From Hyperoplus lanceolatus (Eukaryota; Chordata; Actinopteri; Uranoscopiformes; Ammodytidae): 64,000 nt of DNA. The stretch covers positions 27,422,501 through 27,486,500 of the forward strand of contig CM049396.1 in NCBI GenBank assembly GCA_026929865.2, read 5' to 3'. Numbering within the stretch: position 1 is the stretch's first letter; each line of letters begins with the position of its first letter. This document shows positions 35,301 to 47,334 of this stretch, in pieces. The notes beneath the pieces are model-generated. The model made no database searches, was not told the DNA's origin, and saw only the letters and a list, made by a program, of their open reading frames with translations. A program made the translations under genes and the position numbers.

Positions 35301-36779
35301 TACTCCCTTTTCTACACTTTCTGTTTGTCCCTCTTAATTATAGCTACACCCTAACAGATCCATACAACTCCCCTGATGCTCAATGACTTTCTCTGGGCTC
35401 TCCTTTTTTCACTCATCCTATTTTCCCCATCCCCCCCCCCCTTCCCATGTTCTCCCCCCACCCTCAGCCACTGGTCCTCTGGGTTCCCTGGGGTATTATC
35501 TCTAACGGTAGTGTTTGTAGGGCCGGTCTGGTGTTGGCATGGCTGATGTATTTTGGTGTGCAACGATGTGTACTTTCAAATCGACCAATAGTGTATGGCA
35601 ACAATGAGGAAACACCCACAACTGTCAACCGGTGCTCCATGTTGTTGTGGGCTCAGTTGCTTTTATATGGTAATTAACTAACAACATTATATGATTTAAT
35701 TCATAAAATAGGATCTTATAATGAGTCTAACTGGTACGTAACATAACCATGATCCAACTGAGTTCAATAATCAGTAACAAATTGAATCATATGAATTTCA
35801 TCAGACATTCAGGGACCCTTATGAAAACGGTACATAAATTCATAGGCTGTTCACCTCCAAATGAACGTCAGAGATCAGAAGGGAAAAGGGGAGATTGGTT
35901 TAGTTATCAAAATAAAACAAAAGAAAAGACGGGAAGGGAAGGGAGGTGAAAGAGTGTTTCATTTTACTGTTGTGAATTACTGCGTCTGACAGATCAAACA
36001 ACATTTTTGTTAGCGTAGGTCTAAAACGTGTCCTCTTCTCTCCCTCCCTGCATCTCTGTCATCCATTCTCTTGGTATGCTGTGATCTCTGAGGGTTGTCC
36101 CACCCTGTTTCTGTCTCAAACTCTTAACCTCACCTTTTACCTCCTCAAAACATTTTCCTAAAAATTATATTCTTCCATTTTTATGCTGCCCTTGTTTAAA
36201 AAAAATGTTTTAACCTCCCTTCCCCATAACTCAAAAAGGCCAAACAAAGGATAATCATAGTGCTTCTACTGTGTAGCTATAGCTCAACATGGGGAAAACA
36301 TCAGGTATACTTGGTTGTAAAAAACGGTCTAGCTAGTGAAACCAACAGCACACGTTCAGATGACTAAAAGCAAAACCAAATGAATCATTGTGGAAAACAA
36401 ACCAAATTTCTTTCCATGTAATAAAACACTTTAATGTCCCATGTGACCAATATCTAACAGGGAGATAATGGTGTTAGAGGTTGTGCTGGGGGGATCTGTG
36501 ATCTTTGTCTGCCTGTTTAGAAAAGACATGTAAATCATCAGAGAATAGTCTTAAAATGTGACACAAGAGAGAGAGAGAGAGCCAGATAAGAGAGGTAAGG
36601 AGGGAGTACTGGGACGATGAGAATAGAGCATACATACCAGTCCATTTATGACAGTGATCATTCAAACAATTAACTTGACACTTTAAAATGGCTTTATTCC
36701 TCCTTAACACGCTATCATTCATATATGTTATATCATGCATTACCATACTTTACATTACCTGCATTCTATTTTGTAGATA
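32351..36779. other. Non-coding stretch
   Basis: No exon can be supported. It includes a GCCAA tandem (about 33001-33020), AT-rich blocks and a poly-C run near 35430. The segment about 34745-34905 (ATTA-containing, balanced composition, TTTATCAG) has the look of conserved non-coding DNA, but this needs alignment. Confidence 0.45.
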
Positions 36780-36990
36780 ACATTTTTACTAAATTAAAAG
36801 TTAATTCTAAGTTAATGATTAATTAACATTAACAAAGCATTAACTAACCGTTATGCTTTGATAATGCTTAACTAAGCTTCAGTTTACTAAGCGTAGTTAA
36901 TTCCTATCCAAGCTTTAACTAATTGTTACTAACTAAGCATTAAGAGATAGTTAATGCTTAATAAGCATTTACTTGTAAAGTGAAACCAAA
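36780..36990. repeat. AT-rich interspersed repeat built on GTTAATGC/AGCATTAAC
   Basis: About 210 bp composed of repeated TTAATGCTTA, GCATTAACTA and CTAAGC phrases, ending TTTACTTGTAAAGTGAAACC. The end is typical of fish MITEs (ACTTTACAAGTAAATG read backwards), but I cannot pair it with a left terminus. Confidence 0.45.
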
Positions 36991-39647
36991 ACATGTTTTA
37001 TCTAAGTGTTATCAGATAAAAATTAAAAGCTTTTATTCATGAGCAAAAAATGAATGTTGAGGAATAATCTACAAACTAAATTTATAGTCATTTCAAATAA
37101 GCTTTTAATTTTTAGCTTTTGCCCTAAAAGTTTTTCTTAAGTTAGTTGAGCAATGGGGGTTGTACATTAACTTAAATATTCAGCTACATTTGGAACAGTT
37201 CTGGTTTGTTTTCTTCTGCCTTTGTCTCTCTGGTTTGAAGTGGGCAGGGCCAATTGGGAACGATGTCACATTTACTGTGCACCAATCAGGATTTAGCAAC
37301 ATTTGAATGTGAATCTGATGACAGTTTTGGGGTTACTGTTGCCTCCACACCACAGTAAATACAATTGTATCAACCAAAACAGTCCTGATAAAGCAGATCT
37401 ACCTTTAACTTTGATTGTAGCCTATTTCGTCATTAATATTTAATGTAATATAGAAATAAGTATTGAGACCAAATTATGAGGGCCTCTAAATTGTCTCCTG
37501 TATTAGTCACTATTTATTCATGGTGCGCAATCATGTACAAGGAATCTCTGACCCACCAAACTGAAATAAAGAATAGAGGACAACAAATAATATAGCACAT
37601 TTGACAGTATGCCAGAGGAATTTGGCTAAAAACACAAGAAGAAGAGATTTCCATGAACTCCAACGTGAGAGATGTAGGAGTTAAATGTAACTACTATTAC
37701 ATAAGTTACTCACTTATTTTATGGAAATGATTTACCATACCAACCCAATACTGCCCACTGGTCCCCTGACTTTCTACTTCCTCCTTTGGTGTGGTCTTGA
37801 GTGGTTGGACCAAGGAGTTCAGTCCTGCGGCCCATCCGTTGGCTGGCTCCTAATCCAGTTAGGGCTGAGGGGGTCTGGCGTTTCCCGTCTTGGCTGCGCT
37901 GTCCGTGCTAAATGAGGTTTTTACTTGCCCTGGGGGAGCCCAACTTTAATGGACCCTGGTAAATGAATACATAAAGAAGAGAGGCAGAGCCGTGCAGGAA
38001 AGGCTGCTGCGGACCAGAGGAGAAGGAAGGACAGTGACAGTAATTAACAGGTAAAGTGATCAGTCCATCCACTGATCAATCAAATGGGAATCTGTCTCTC
38101 GGATAATCAATGACAAAGCTGCATTTTAAGGAAAACACATTTACTGATGTTTACCGGCAGTCAGGGTTGTCAAATAAGTTAAATAGGGCTGTGGTTATAC
38201 CGTAAAGCTCTATGTGACCCAACATGGAGGCCGCAGAGGGATACACTGCAGTGCACTTCCTCCTTCCCAGTATTAGGAAAAATACTATTGTGTGTATGAA
38301 TGTATTTATAAGCTGTAGCCACTGTTGGGGCTGCTCGGAGCCCTTTGGTACAGTTAGAAAATAGCTCCGTCTATATTCCCTCACTCATACACAGACTGAC
38401 AAACAAACAGCTCTCTCCACTCTCCACCCTTTCCCACTGGGTCCATGGGATGGGCAGGGAAATGAGGTAACACACCCATACACATAAACACATAAACACA
38501 CAAACACACGCAAATGTGCACACACAGAAAACACAGCGACGGTGGAGCACCATTCAGGCTTCTGTTCTACTCTGTACATCAAAGCTGTCAATCTCAGCCT
38601 CCCCCAGACCTCGACCCACCTTTTAAGGCCCAGAATATTTGGTCCTGGCGGTTGCCATGGGAACCAGCCAGATGTTTGCCTCTGATTAGCTGGCGATGGT
38701 CAAATGAAATCAGAAGAGGTGTGATAACATCGCGGGGCGACAGAGAGTGGTGGCCGCAAGCGGGAGAAGGGATGAGGGTAGAAGAAGTCATAGGAAGGGT
38801 GGGGGGGGGGGGGTTGCACACACATTCACACACTTTAAATGCAATTCACTGGGGAGTGCTATTTTTTCACCCAAACACTTTCATTTTCAGTCTTTCTATT
38901 GCACCACTGCTGAAAAAAATGGAACCAACTTTCACTCACTCAAAACCAAACCAAATCATATATGTTTTTTTTCTGAATGAGAATGTGTCGCCAACATTGG
39001 TAGTGGGTAACAACAGGGCACCTTTTACCTTTCACACTTCTCGTGAAAGAGTCATAACAGAAACAAACGGATACACAGTAGTGGGGCAGCCTGTTAATAC
39101 CATAGTGAGGTTGATGTTAAGTGTCCTATATGACTTTGAATGCAGAGTCAACGCCATGCTTTCCCTCCAGTAAGCCTGATTCCACGAGTGATAGGAGGCA
39201 CACAAGCTGCACAATCAAATGGCTTTTATACAAACTCCGAACAGCACTTCTCTTCTCCCCTACCTGTCCCGCAAGTACCTAATCGCATCCAAAGTCCCAT
39301 TTCCTGTCAATGAAATTACATTAAACATCTCCCTCTAGGTCCTTGTCCAAAGTGACCCCAAACTCGCTGAGCCTGATAAGGGTGCTAACTAGGTAAAGGC
39401 TGAAGCACTTCCCAGTGTTCGGATAGTGAAAAGAGCGACAGTGGATGGAGCACGGGGGAGCTGGTTCCTGCCCCTGCTCGCTCCATTTTCCAATAAACTT
39501 CAGCAATCAGATCAGCGCTGCTTTAAATGGACGACTTGATGGCAGCAGGCTGCATTAGCCGCTGGTGTCCTCCCAATCCAATTAGATGGAGACAGTGACA
39601 GTTTCCAGCCAAAAGAGGCAGGTAACACACATACATTCACACACACA

Positions 39648-39649
<2 letters not shown>

Positions 39650-39741
<92 letters not shown>
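39650..39741 (+). repeat. (CA)n microsatellite, about 46 units
   Basis: Uninterrupted CA dinucleotide run, flanked on the left by a short imperfect CA stretch. Confidence 0.97.
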
Positions 39742-39742
<1 letters not shown>

Positions 39743-42700
39743 CAATGACAACATATATTTGAATACATAAAAACGCACAAACAAACACAGATATGAAATA
39801 AAGTTTGCTTTTTAAAAAAGACAGGGGATCACAGACACATAGAAAGTGACAAATACAGGCAGGACCTCTTGTGGCCATTTGTGGTGCTAATTGGACGGTC
39901 TGTGGCAGATGTCATTATATTTGAGCGATGAGGCCACTTAATGTTTCCAAGTTGTCGGGCAGTCATTTGGGCATATTAGCAGCTTCTTCAGGGCAGAGGT
40001 CATGCCCCGAGGCTATGTTATGTGTCCGTGAGTGTGCTTGTGCAGCTGTGTGTATGGTTGTTTGTGTGTGTTTGGGTGATTTATACGTGTAAAAACTACT
40101 CTCTCTCTCTCCCTAATGGCTCCCCTGCTTTGAGGACCTGCCTTTTACGGTCACATAATTACCCCAGATTGTTTTTGTGTACACAAAGGGGTGACTTTTT
40201 CTGCTGTGCAAGTGCCTTACATGAGAACCTGGCGACAAGCTGCTAAGTGCAAAAGGCAATGTCATAAAAATGGTTGCCATACCTCAGCTAGCTCAAACCC
40301 TCTTTCAGGGCAGTCCCTCTTCGTCAGGACTTACAGAGGGGAGAATGGTCCCTCAGTGTTCAGCGCTTATCAGGTAAACTATACCTCAATGATGCAAAGT
40401 AATGGCAGGGTTATATGAGAATGCATGTGTGAGGTGGAGACTGGAAACTCTGCTCCTTATCACAGGGCTAGACAAAGAGGAGTGAGACTGTACTTAACAG
40501 ATTTAGACAGTCAGTGAAGCCCAGCACCTGGACCGAGAGAAAGAGGGGAGAAGAACTGTATCTCCGGTTACAGTGGAGCCTAAGTTGGAGAGTGTACAGA
40601 GGAAACCTGGATACGTCAGTGGTCAATAGGTCAACTCTTAGTTGGAAGGCTGATGGAGCAGATGTGTTTATGATTCAGAACATTTCTATGCACCCTTCAC
40701 GATCCACAATTTCAGCCGTTCCACAGTATTGTCAGATGAAGCCCTCTTTGCAGCTTTTTGTGGCACACGAGAGAAACAAATACTAGGCATAGATGGAAAG
40801 ATATAAAAGGAGTTTACTCGTGCATAACTCCACGAGCTGATAAAAGCAGACCACCGGCAGTTTTTTAGTGTTTTATGTTGGAAACACATTTATGCAGCTC
40901 TGCACTATACCTGACGCCTTCTGATCCCGTGGCGGATGATGGACTGCGGATCAGCCAGTTAATTTAGGCCAGATAAAAGCCTCTCATCTCCGCTGAGGTA
41001 GATTACTGTAATAGCAGCCTTTCTCATCTTTTGATCTTTTTTTTACTGCTGCGTCGGTTCATTTGCATGTGTCAGAGATACAGCTTTATTTAGGGTGCTT
41101 ATTAATGGGAACAGGAGGGATTCTAGATACCAAAACCTGAGGCAGATTAGCACTGACCCCCTCTGGAACGCACATGCTGTTTTCTTCACATACATTTTGG
41201 AGCATATCATCCGTGCCTGCAGGTACACACTCACATCCTATAATGCGGTAAATACACACACAGGCATACATGGGTAATACACACACACACACACACACAC
41301 ACAGTGTAATCTAATAACGCTGCATACAGAAAAATAACATCAACTCACAACCACATACATACAGACAGACAGCATATTTAGAGACACAGAGATGCAGACA
41401 CACACACACAGACAAACACAAATATTCCTTCACGCCTGCCCCTCACTAACAGCATGTTGGACTTCTAAGCGTTCTCTCAGGCCTCGGCCTGTCATGCTCC
41501 CGTCTCTCCCCGGCTGCTTTGCTGCGGCAGATATGGTCGATGTGGACGTGTACTTTGTCCAGATCATCCGTGAGATGAGATGAGAGGAAGTGGGAGGTAT
41601 TGTTCTTCCTGTGGCGCTAAGCCCCATGGCGATTACCCTGTCAGGAGGGAGAACTCAGCGGCGGCGCCGACTGCCACAAACTAGCGCTAAATCCCAACTG
41701 ATCGCAACAGAGGCCGATTTTACACTTTAGATTCCTCCCATCTCTTAATGCGGCCGATGAGGCAGAGGATCTTTGCCTCTCCCTCATCTTATCCGCCGCT
41801 GCTATCCTCCTCAGCCGGTGGCGTCAAACCCCTAAGCTTGCGCTGCGGGGATAAGACTCAACGCCTTGTCAGGCCAGATCAATGTGATTTTACAATGCAG
41901 TCCGAGAGAGGGAGAGAGGGCCCTGTATAGCCAAGCGTGGCAAAACAACACAGCACACAGACCGTCAGACCCCTCCACACGCTCGCTCAGGCACTTCTAC
42001 AAGTGACTCTTACCACCTCAGCGTATCTAGCTCGTTCAAATGAGATACCATAATCTAACAACAATGTTGTACACAAAACCTGCCAACTGCATCTCCTAAA
42101 TCTGACTACCTCACACATGCCTGCACTATCTCTCCCCCCTTTGCTATCTTTTAGTTTATCAGAAGGGTCGATCTCTCTGAATGCCTCATTGAACTCCTCC
42201 ATTGGTTTATCTTATCTATTTTCTGAGAAACACTCCTCGGGACAGTTCTTCAAATTCCTCCTCTAGTTATCAAAGCTGTTTTTTTTCTTAGTGAGAACAC
42301 CCGAGGATACTTCCCCTGAAGATGACATTATAGTGTGTGTGTGCGTTTGTGACAGAGGATGTTTATGTTAGAAAAAATTAACAATGATACGGCAATTATT
42401 GTATTGCATAATGCAGCCACTAACATTATTAAAAGGGCTGTTTGTTGCATTTCCTTATGTAAAAGACTGAAAAGCATGTTATGTTAGAGAGAAGGCTCAG
42501 GGGCAGATTTACTAAAGGTGAAACGAGAAGTAACAGAAATATGATTCCCCATCAGAACATCCAGCTGCATGATGACATCCTCCTCTCTGCCAAGTCCTTC
42601 CACTGATTTCCTGTTTGGCTTTGATTATCATATAGGGCCACACTACTATATCATCCCCTCCCTTTCTCCTCCTCTCCTCTCCTTTACTTTTACGAGTGAC

Positions 42701-43020
42701 AGTTGGGAATAAAGTAGAGCGTAAATCTCTGGCAGTAATAAAGCCGCTCAGGCCAATGTTACTTCCTCATGCTAGTTCGTCTCTCCCTCATCACAAATTT
42801 GTACTTTTTTTACAAGACATGCCCCGACTGCTTTTCATGGCTGCCGCTAAGTCATCCTCAAGTGTCAGCCCTCAATCCAGTTTTAAGAGTTTTGGGAGAT
42901 CCACGGTCTAGCACAGATACATCCTAGAAAGTAGCAACGCACATCATAAAAACACTTTAAAATGCAGAATGTGCTCACATGTAAGGTCCGACCTACACAT
43001 AGACACCTCAAACAACGTTT

Positions 43021-43021
<1 letters not shown>

Positions 43022-43107
<86 letters not shown>
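43022..43107 (+). repeat. (CA)n microsatellite, about 43 units
   Basis: Uninterrupted CA run. A second interrupted CA tract lies 255 bp downstream. Confidence 0.97.
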
Positions 43108-43108
<1 letters not shown>

Positions 43109-43362
43109 CGTTCCTTCTGCCTGACCACATTCCTGTAAAGGGCGATCATGAATCTTGGCCAGGAATCTGAGTCCTGTGCTGGTGAGGCAGCCTGTGGCAG
43201 CACTCCTCCTATCCCCAATAAAGTCAGTCCTGGGTGGGCAGGAGAGCCCCACGCCTCCCTGACCTCCATCCATCAGCCAAGAGGGAGCGCTTGCCTCTGC
43301 TCACAGAGAAGATCCTAAATCCATCTGCCGACGTGCAGCACCAGTTTGAGCACACGCGCACA

Positions 43363-43383
43363 ACACACACACACACATACATA

Positions 43384-43450
<67 letters not shown>

Positions 43451-43458
43451 CGCACACG

Positions 43459-43492
<34 letters not shown>
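43363..43492 (+). repeat. Interrupted (CA)n microsatellite
   Basis: A 130-bp CA tract broken by CATA and CGCACACGCA interruptions, which would slow replication slippage relative to the pure tract upstream. Confidence 0.95.
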
Positions 43493-43493
<1 letters not shown>

Positions 43494-44204
43494 CCACCCT
43501 TCAGCAGCAACATGCCCGAGGCCCACAGGTGTCAAAACATGCACTAACAGCTCCAAACACTGCCCACAAACATCTCATCAGTCAAACAATCAGTTAGATA
43601 ATGCGGTCAAGTGGTCAGCTATTCTACTCCTGACTTATCACTAACAACTCCCTTTTCCACTCATTTACAACGAAAAGGGCAGCTTGCCATTAATTCCGGA
43701 AAACTTTTAGAATGGTTACAAAAGCTGCATGTATATGGTCACAAAAGCTGCAAGTATATCATATCATCATACAGATAGCAAAACACACATATTACACACA
43801 AAAGTTTGGATTCTAGGCAAAGGAAGCCCATGCATGCCTCTGTATTCAGAGGCAGTATCTCCACAGGTCCACAGTCAGATGATCTGGGTGCCCTCAGGTG
43901 GGTCTCCAGGGACTATAATAATTCCCCCAAATCACTGCAGCATATAAGCAAGCTGCAGTCAGGTTGGTGCTAAACTGACTCATTGTGCTTCAGAAACTGA
44001 ATCCCTTTCACTGCAAATATTAATCAAACTTAACTTGTCCTCCTGTGACACAGAAGGGAGGCCAACCATGTGACCACTATAAACAGTTCTAGGGTTTAAC
44101 AGTTCTAGGGCTGTACTCCACTCAAAATGTTATAAAACGAATCGGATCTGCCTGTTCAATGCAGAGATTTGACTATATAGGATACTACGTCTTTGAGTGA
44201 CCTC

Positions 44205-44250
44205 CAAAACAGCGCTATATAAATCTTATCAATTATTATCATTATTATTT
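44205..44250 (+). mobile_element. SINE 3' tail fragment
   Basis: CAGCGCTATATAAATCTTAT followed by a TTATTATCATTATTATT tail is the usual 3' end of a widespread fish SINE family. No head is recognisable upstream, so only the tail is called. Confidence 0.5.
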
Positions 44251-44623
44251 GGCAATCTGGAAAGTTCACTGGAGTTAGATCTTTGTTCTTCCATCTACAC
44301 GAAAACGGGCGAAAAATTAAGTTTTAGATCACCCTCCTGGGTGAAGAAATTGTTTTGCCAGAGCTTTTGGGAAACACTGCATCATGCCCTAATTTTGCAA
44401 TGTCAGCTCACAACTACAATTGAATGTTGTCCTGATGTACTGACCTTCTCTTACTGATTTGACAAGTTACAATACGTAAAAAAAATAATCTCAATGATTT
44501 GAATCACTCTTTTCACATGAGTGAGCAGACTGTTTAAAACAATATGAAAGCTATGCCGACATGTGTATGCATGGACTATCAAAGTTTAACTTTGAAATTA
44601 TGACATAAACTGAAACCTAACTA

Positions 44624-46250
44624 CACTCAACAAAAATATAAACGCAACACTTTTGTTTTTGCTCCCATTTTTCATGAGATGGACTTAAAGATCTAAAATG
44701 CATTCCAGATACACAATATTACCATTTCTCTCAAACATTGTTCACAAATCTGTCTAAATGTGTGATAGTGAGCACTTCTGCTTTGCTGAGATAATCCATC
44801 CCACCTCACAGGTGTGCCACATCAAGATGCTGATCTGACATCATGATTAGTGCACAGGTGTGCCTTAGACTGTCCACAATAAAAGGCCACTCTGAAATGT
44901 GCATTTTTTTGCTTTATTGGGGGTCTGGGGACTCAGAACCAGTCAGTATCTGGTGTGACCACCATTTGCCTCGTGCAGTGCAACACATCTTCTTCACATA
45001 GAGTTTATCAGATTGTCAATTGTGGCCTGTGGAATGTTGGTCCACTCCTCTTCAATGGCTGTGCGAAGTTGCTGGATATTAGTGGGAAGTGGTGCACGCT
45101 GTCGTATACGCCGGTCAAGCACATCCCAAACATGCTCAATGGGTGACATGTCCGGTGAGTATGCTGGCCATGCAAGAACTGGGACATTTTCAGCTTCCAA
45201 GAATTGTGTACAGATCTTTGCAACATGGGGCCGTGCATTATCTTGCTGAAACGTGAGGTGATGTTCATGGATGTATGGCACAACAATGGGCCTCAGGATC
45301 TCATCACGGTATCTCTGTGCATTCAAAATGCCATCAATAAAATGCACCTGTGTTCTTCGTCCATAACAGATGCCTGCCCATTCCATAACCCCACCACCAC
45401 CATGGGCCACTCGATCCACAACATTGACATCAGCAAAGCGCTCACCCACACGACGCCACACACTCTGCCATCTGCCCTGAACAATGTAAACCGAGATTCA
45501 TCCGTGAAGAGAACACCTCTCCAACGTGCCAGACGCCATCGAATGTGAGCATTTGCCCACTCAAGTCTGTTACGGCGACGAGCTGGAGTCAGGTCAAGAC
45601 CCCGATGAGGACGACGAGCATGCAGTTGAGCTTCCCTGAGACGGTTTCTGACAGTTTGTGCAGAAATTGTTTGGTTATGCAAACCAATTGTTTCAGCAGC
45701 TGTCTCAGTGGCTGGTCTCAGACGATCTTGGAGGTGAACCTGCTGGATGTGGAGGTCCTGGGCTGGTGTGGATACACGTGGTCTGCGGTTGTGAGGCCGG
45801 TTGGATGTACTGCCATATTCTCTGAAATGCCTTTGGAGACGGCTTATGGTGGAGAAATGAACATTCAATGCACGAGTAACAGATCTGGTTGACATTCCTG
45901 CTGTCAGCATGCCAATTGCACGCTCCCTCAATGCTTGTGGCATCTTTGGCATTTTGCTGTGAGACAAAACTGCACATTTCAGGGTGGCCTTTTATTGTGG
46001 ACAGTCTAAGGCACACCTGTGCAATAATCATGATGTCAGATCAGCGTCTTGATGTGGCACACCTGTGAGGTGGGATGGATTATCTCAGCAAAGCAGAAGT
46101 GCTCACTATCACACATTTAGACAGATTTGTGAACAATGTTTGAGAGAAATGGTAATATTGTGTATCTGGAATGAATTTTAGATCTTTAAGTCCATCTCAT
46201 GAAAAATGGGAGCAAAAACAAAAGTGTTGCGTTTATATTTTTGTTGAGTG
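44624..46250 (-). mobile_element. Tc1-like transposon, nearly complete
   Basis: A 1627-bp element bounded by CACTCAACAAAAATATAAAC and its inverse, flanked by TA on both sides (44622-44623, 46251-46252), the Tc1/mariner target duplication. The terminal inverted repeats are very long, about 280 bp each (44624 to about 44906, and about 45970-46250), with only a few mismatches. The transposase is on the minus strand and fills the space between the repeats. The element is inactive because its own transposase is broken, though its ends look intact. Confidence 0.93.
44943..45967 (-). pseudogene. Broken Tc1-like transposase (DD34E)
   Basis: Tc1 transposases bind the inverted repeats and cut and paste the element at TA. 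Reading from 45967, an N-terminal paired-like helix-turn-helix region (RERAIGMLTAGMSTRSVTRA and FSTISRLQRHF) is followed by a second basic region (NRPHNRRPRV). The catalytic blocks come next: LFTDESRF (first Asp), FQQDNARPH (second Asp) and SPDMSPIEHVWD (Glu). The second Asp and the Glu are separated by 34 residues. Two lesions are visible. A frameshift at about 45460-45472 splits the protein after the first Asp. A TGA at 44994-44996 follows NLINSM, where the next codons still read RRCVALHEANGGHTRY to the natural stop at 44943-44945. The TGA probably came from CGA by CpG decay. Confidence 0.92.
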
Positions 46251-46451
46251 TAAAACTTGGCCAATATTCTTATAATTAGCCCAGGACACACAATCTAACT
46301 TGTCTGGCAAAATAAAATGTGTGAATGAGAACATGTGAGTACAGTAACCAGTAACCACTAGCTGGTCTATCCTTAGCAGCTTTTGGCTGTGATGCTAACT
46401 TGTAGTTTGCCTACTGACTAAAGAAGAAGACATTTAACCAATTTCCTATCA

Positions 46452-46706
46452 TTAAAGCTGGGGTGGAGGATTTGGGGAGAAAATGGCAGTTGGGATAGAA
46501 ATTTGATTTCAAATACCTCAACCGATTCACTTGTTCTCTTTGGTCCCTCCCCTATGGTCACACTCTACACCAAAAAAGTTGTGCCAAAGTGAATGGACAG
46601 TCCCAAGAGCCAATAAGAACAGAGAATTGGAGCCACGCTCTGATTGGCCAAAGTGTACAGCTCATGTTAACTTTGACCACTCAGAAATCATATACCCCAG
46701 CTTTAA
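46452..46706. mobile_element. 255-bp TTAA-flanked MITE
   Basis: TTAAAGCTGGGGTGGAGGAT at the left and inverted TTAAAGCTGGGGTATATGAT at the right, both with TTAA. The small non-coding interior contains two CCAATA/ATTGGCC words. It lies 200 bp from the Tc1-like element and is an independent insertion. Confidence 0.75.
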
Positions 46707-47288
46707 GGTTTGTTGAAACATATCTGAAATGTTAGTGTTGATGCACTTTGTTTCAACACATAAGAAAGGTTTTAAGATTTGACCAGCTTAGAGTAGATGC
46801 AAGCTGGGAGGTGCTACTATTTTTCAGTGCACTATGAGGTAAGGTCATCAATACAAGTGTGCCCACTTATTGTTCCTCAGTCCTACATTTTGATGTTCCA
46901 CTTAATAGTTGTCAAGTCAAGAAGCACATGGACTAAGTAAACTTTCTGTAAATCAAGCAACAACATTCCATTTAAACCCAGAAAAATCCACACAGGGCAC
47001 GACAGGATTCATTGAGTAAAATTGGATCCCTGGAGTAAAAGCTAAATAAACACAGTCAGATGATCTTTTGGCCAGTCTGAGCATATTAGGTCAGACACAC
47101 ATAGACCCTGAGTCTGCCACAATGTCAGAGGCCAAAGACAGAGAGCATCAGTGGTGCGCAGGACAAACCTCCCACATAATATATAGTAAAAATACAGTCT
47201 GTAAACAACAGAGAAGTTCAGTAACATGGGGTTTTAATTAATGTGAGCACATGAATACATATATATATATCTCTCACACACACTCACA

Positions 47289-47290
<2 letters not shown>

Positions 47291-47332
<42 letters not shown>
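47291..47332 (+). repeat. (CA)n microsatellite
   Basis: Uninterrupted CA run preceded by TATATATAT and CTCACACACACTCACACT imperfect repeats. Confidence 0.95.

Positions 47333-47334
<2 letters not shown>

Larger units (their letters stand above)
36991..44204. other. Non-coding stretch with several microsatellites
   Basis: Long frames here (for example 38514-39173 +) show no domain or splice context. Segments around 37780-37950, 38630-38760, 39510-39600 and 40920-41040 are balanced in composition and rich in ATTA, GATAA and E-box-like words. They may be regulatory, but I cannot show conservation. A 23-bp local tandem repeat (GGTTACAAAAGCTGCATG/GGTCACAAAAGCTGCAAG) lies at about 43714-43757. Confidence 0.4.

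Noticed and set aside
38514..39173. 219-residue + strand open frame
   Set aside because: Composition-driven, crosses a poly-G run, and has no recognisable domain or splice-site framework.
43224..43644. Several open frames of Thr-His or Cys-Val repeats
   Set aside because: These are translations of (CA)n microsatellites.
45204..45892. Plus-strand open frames over the Tc1 element
   Set aside because: They are antisense shadows of the minus-strand transposase.
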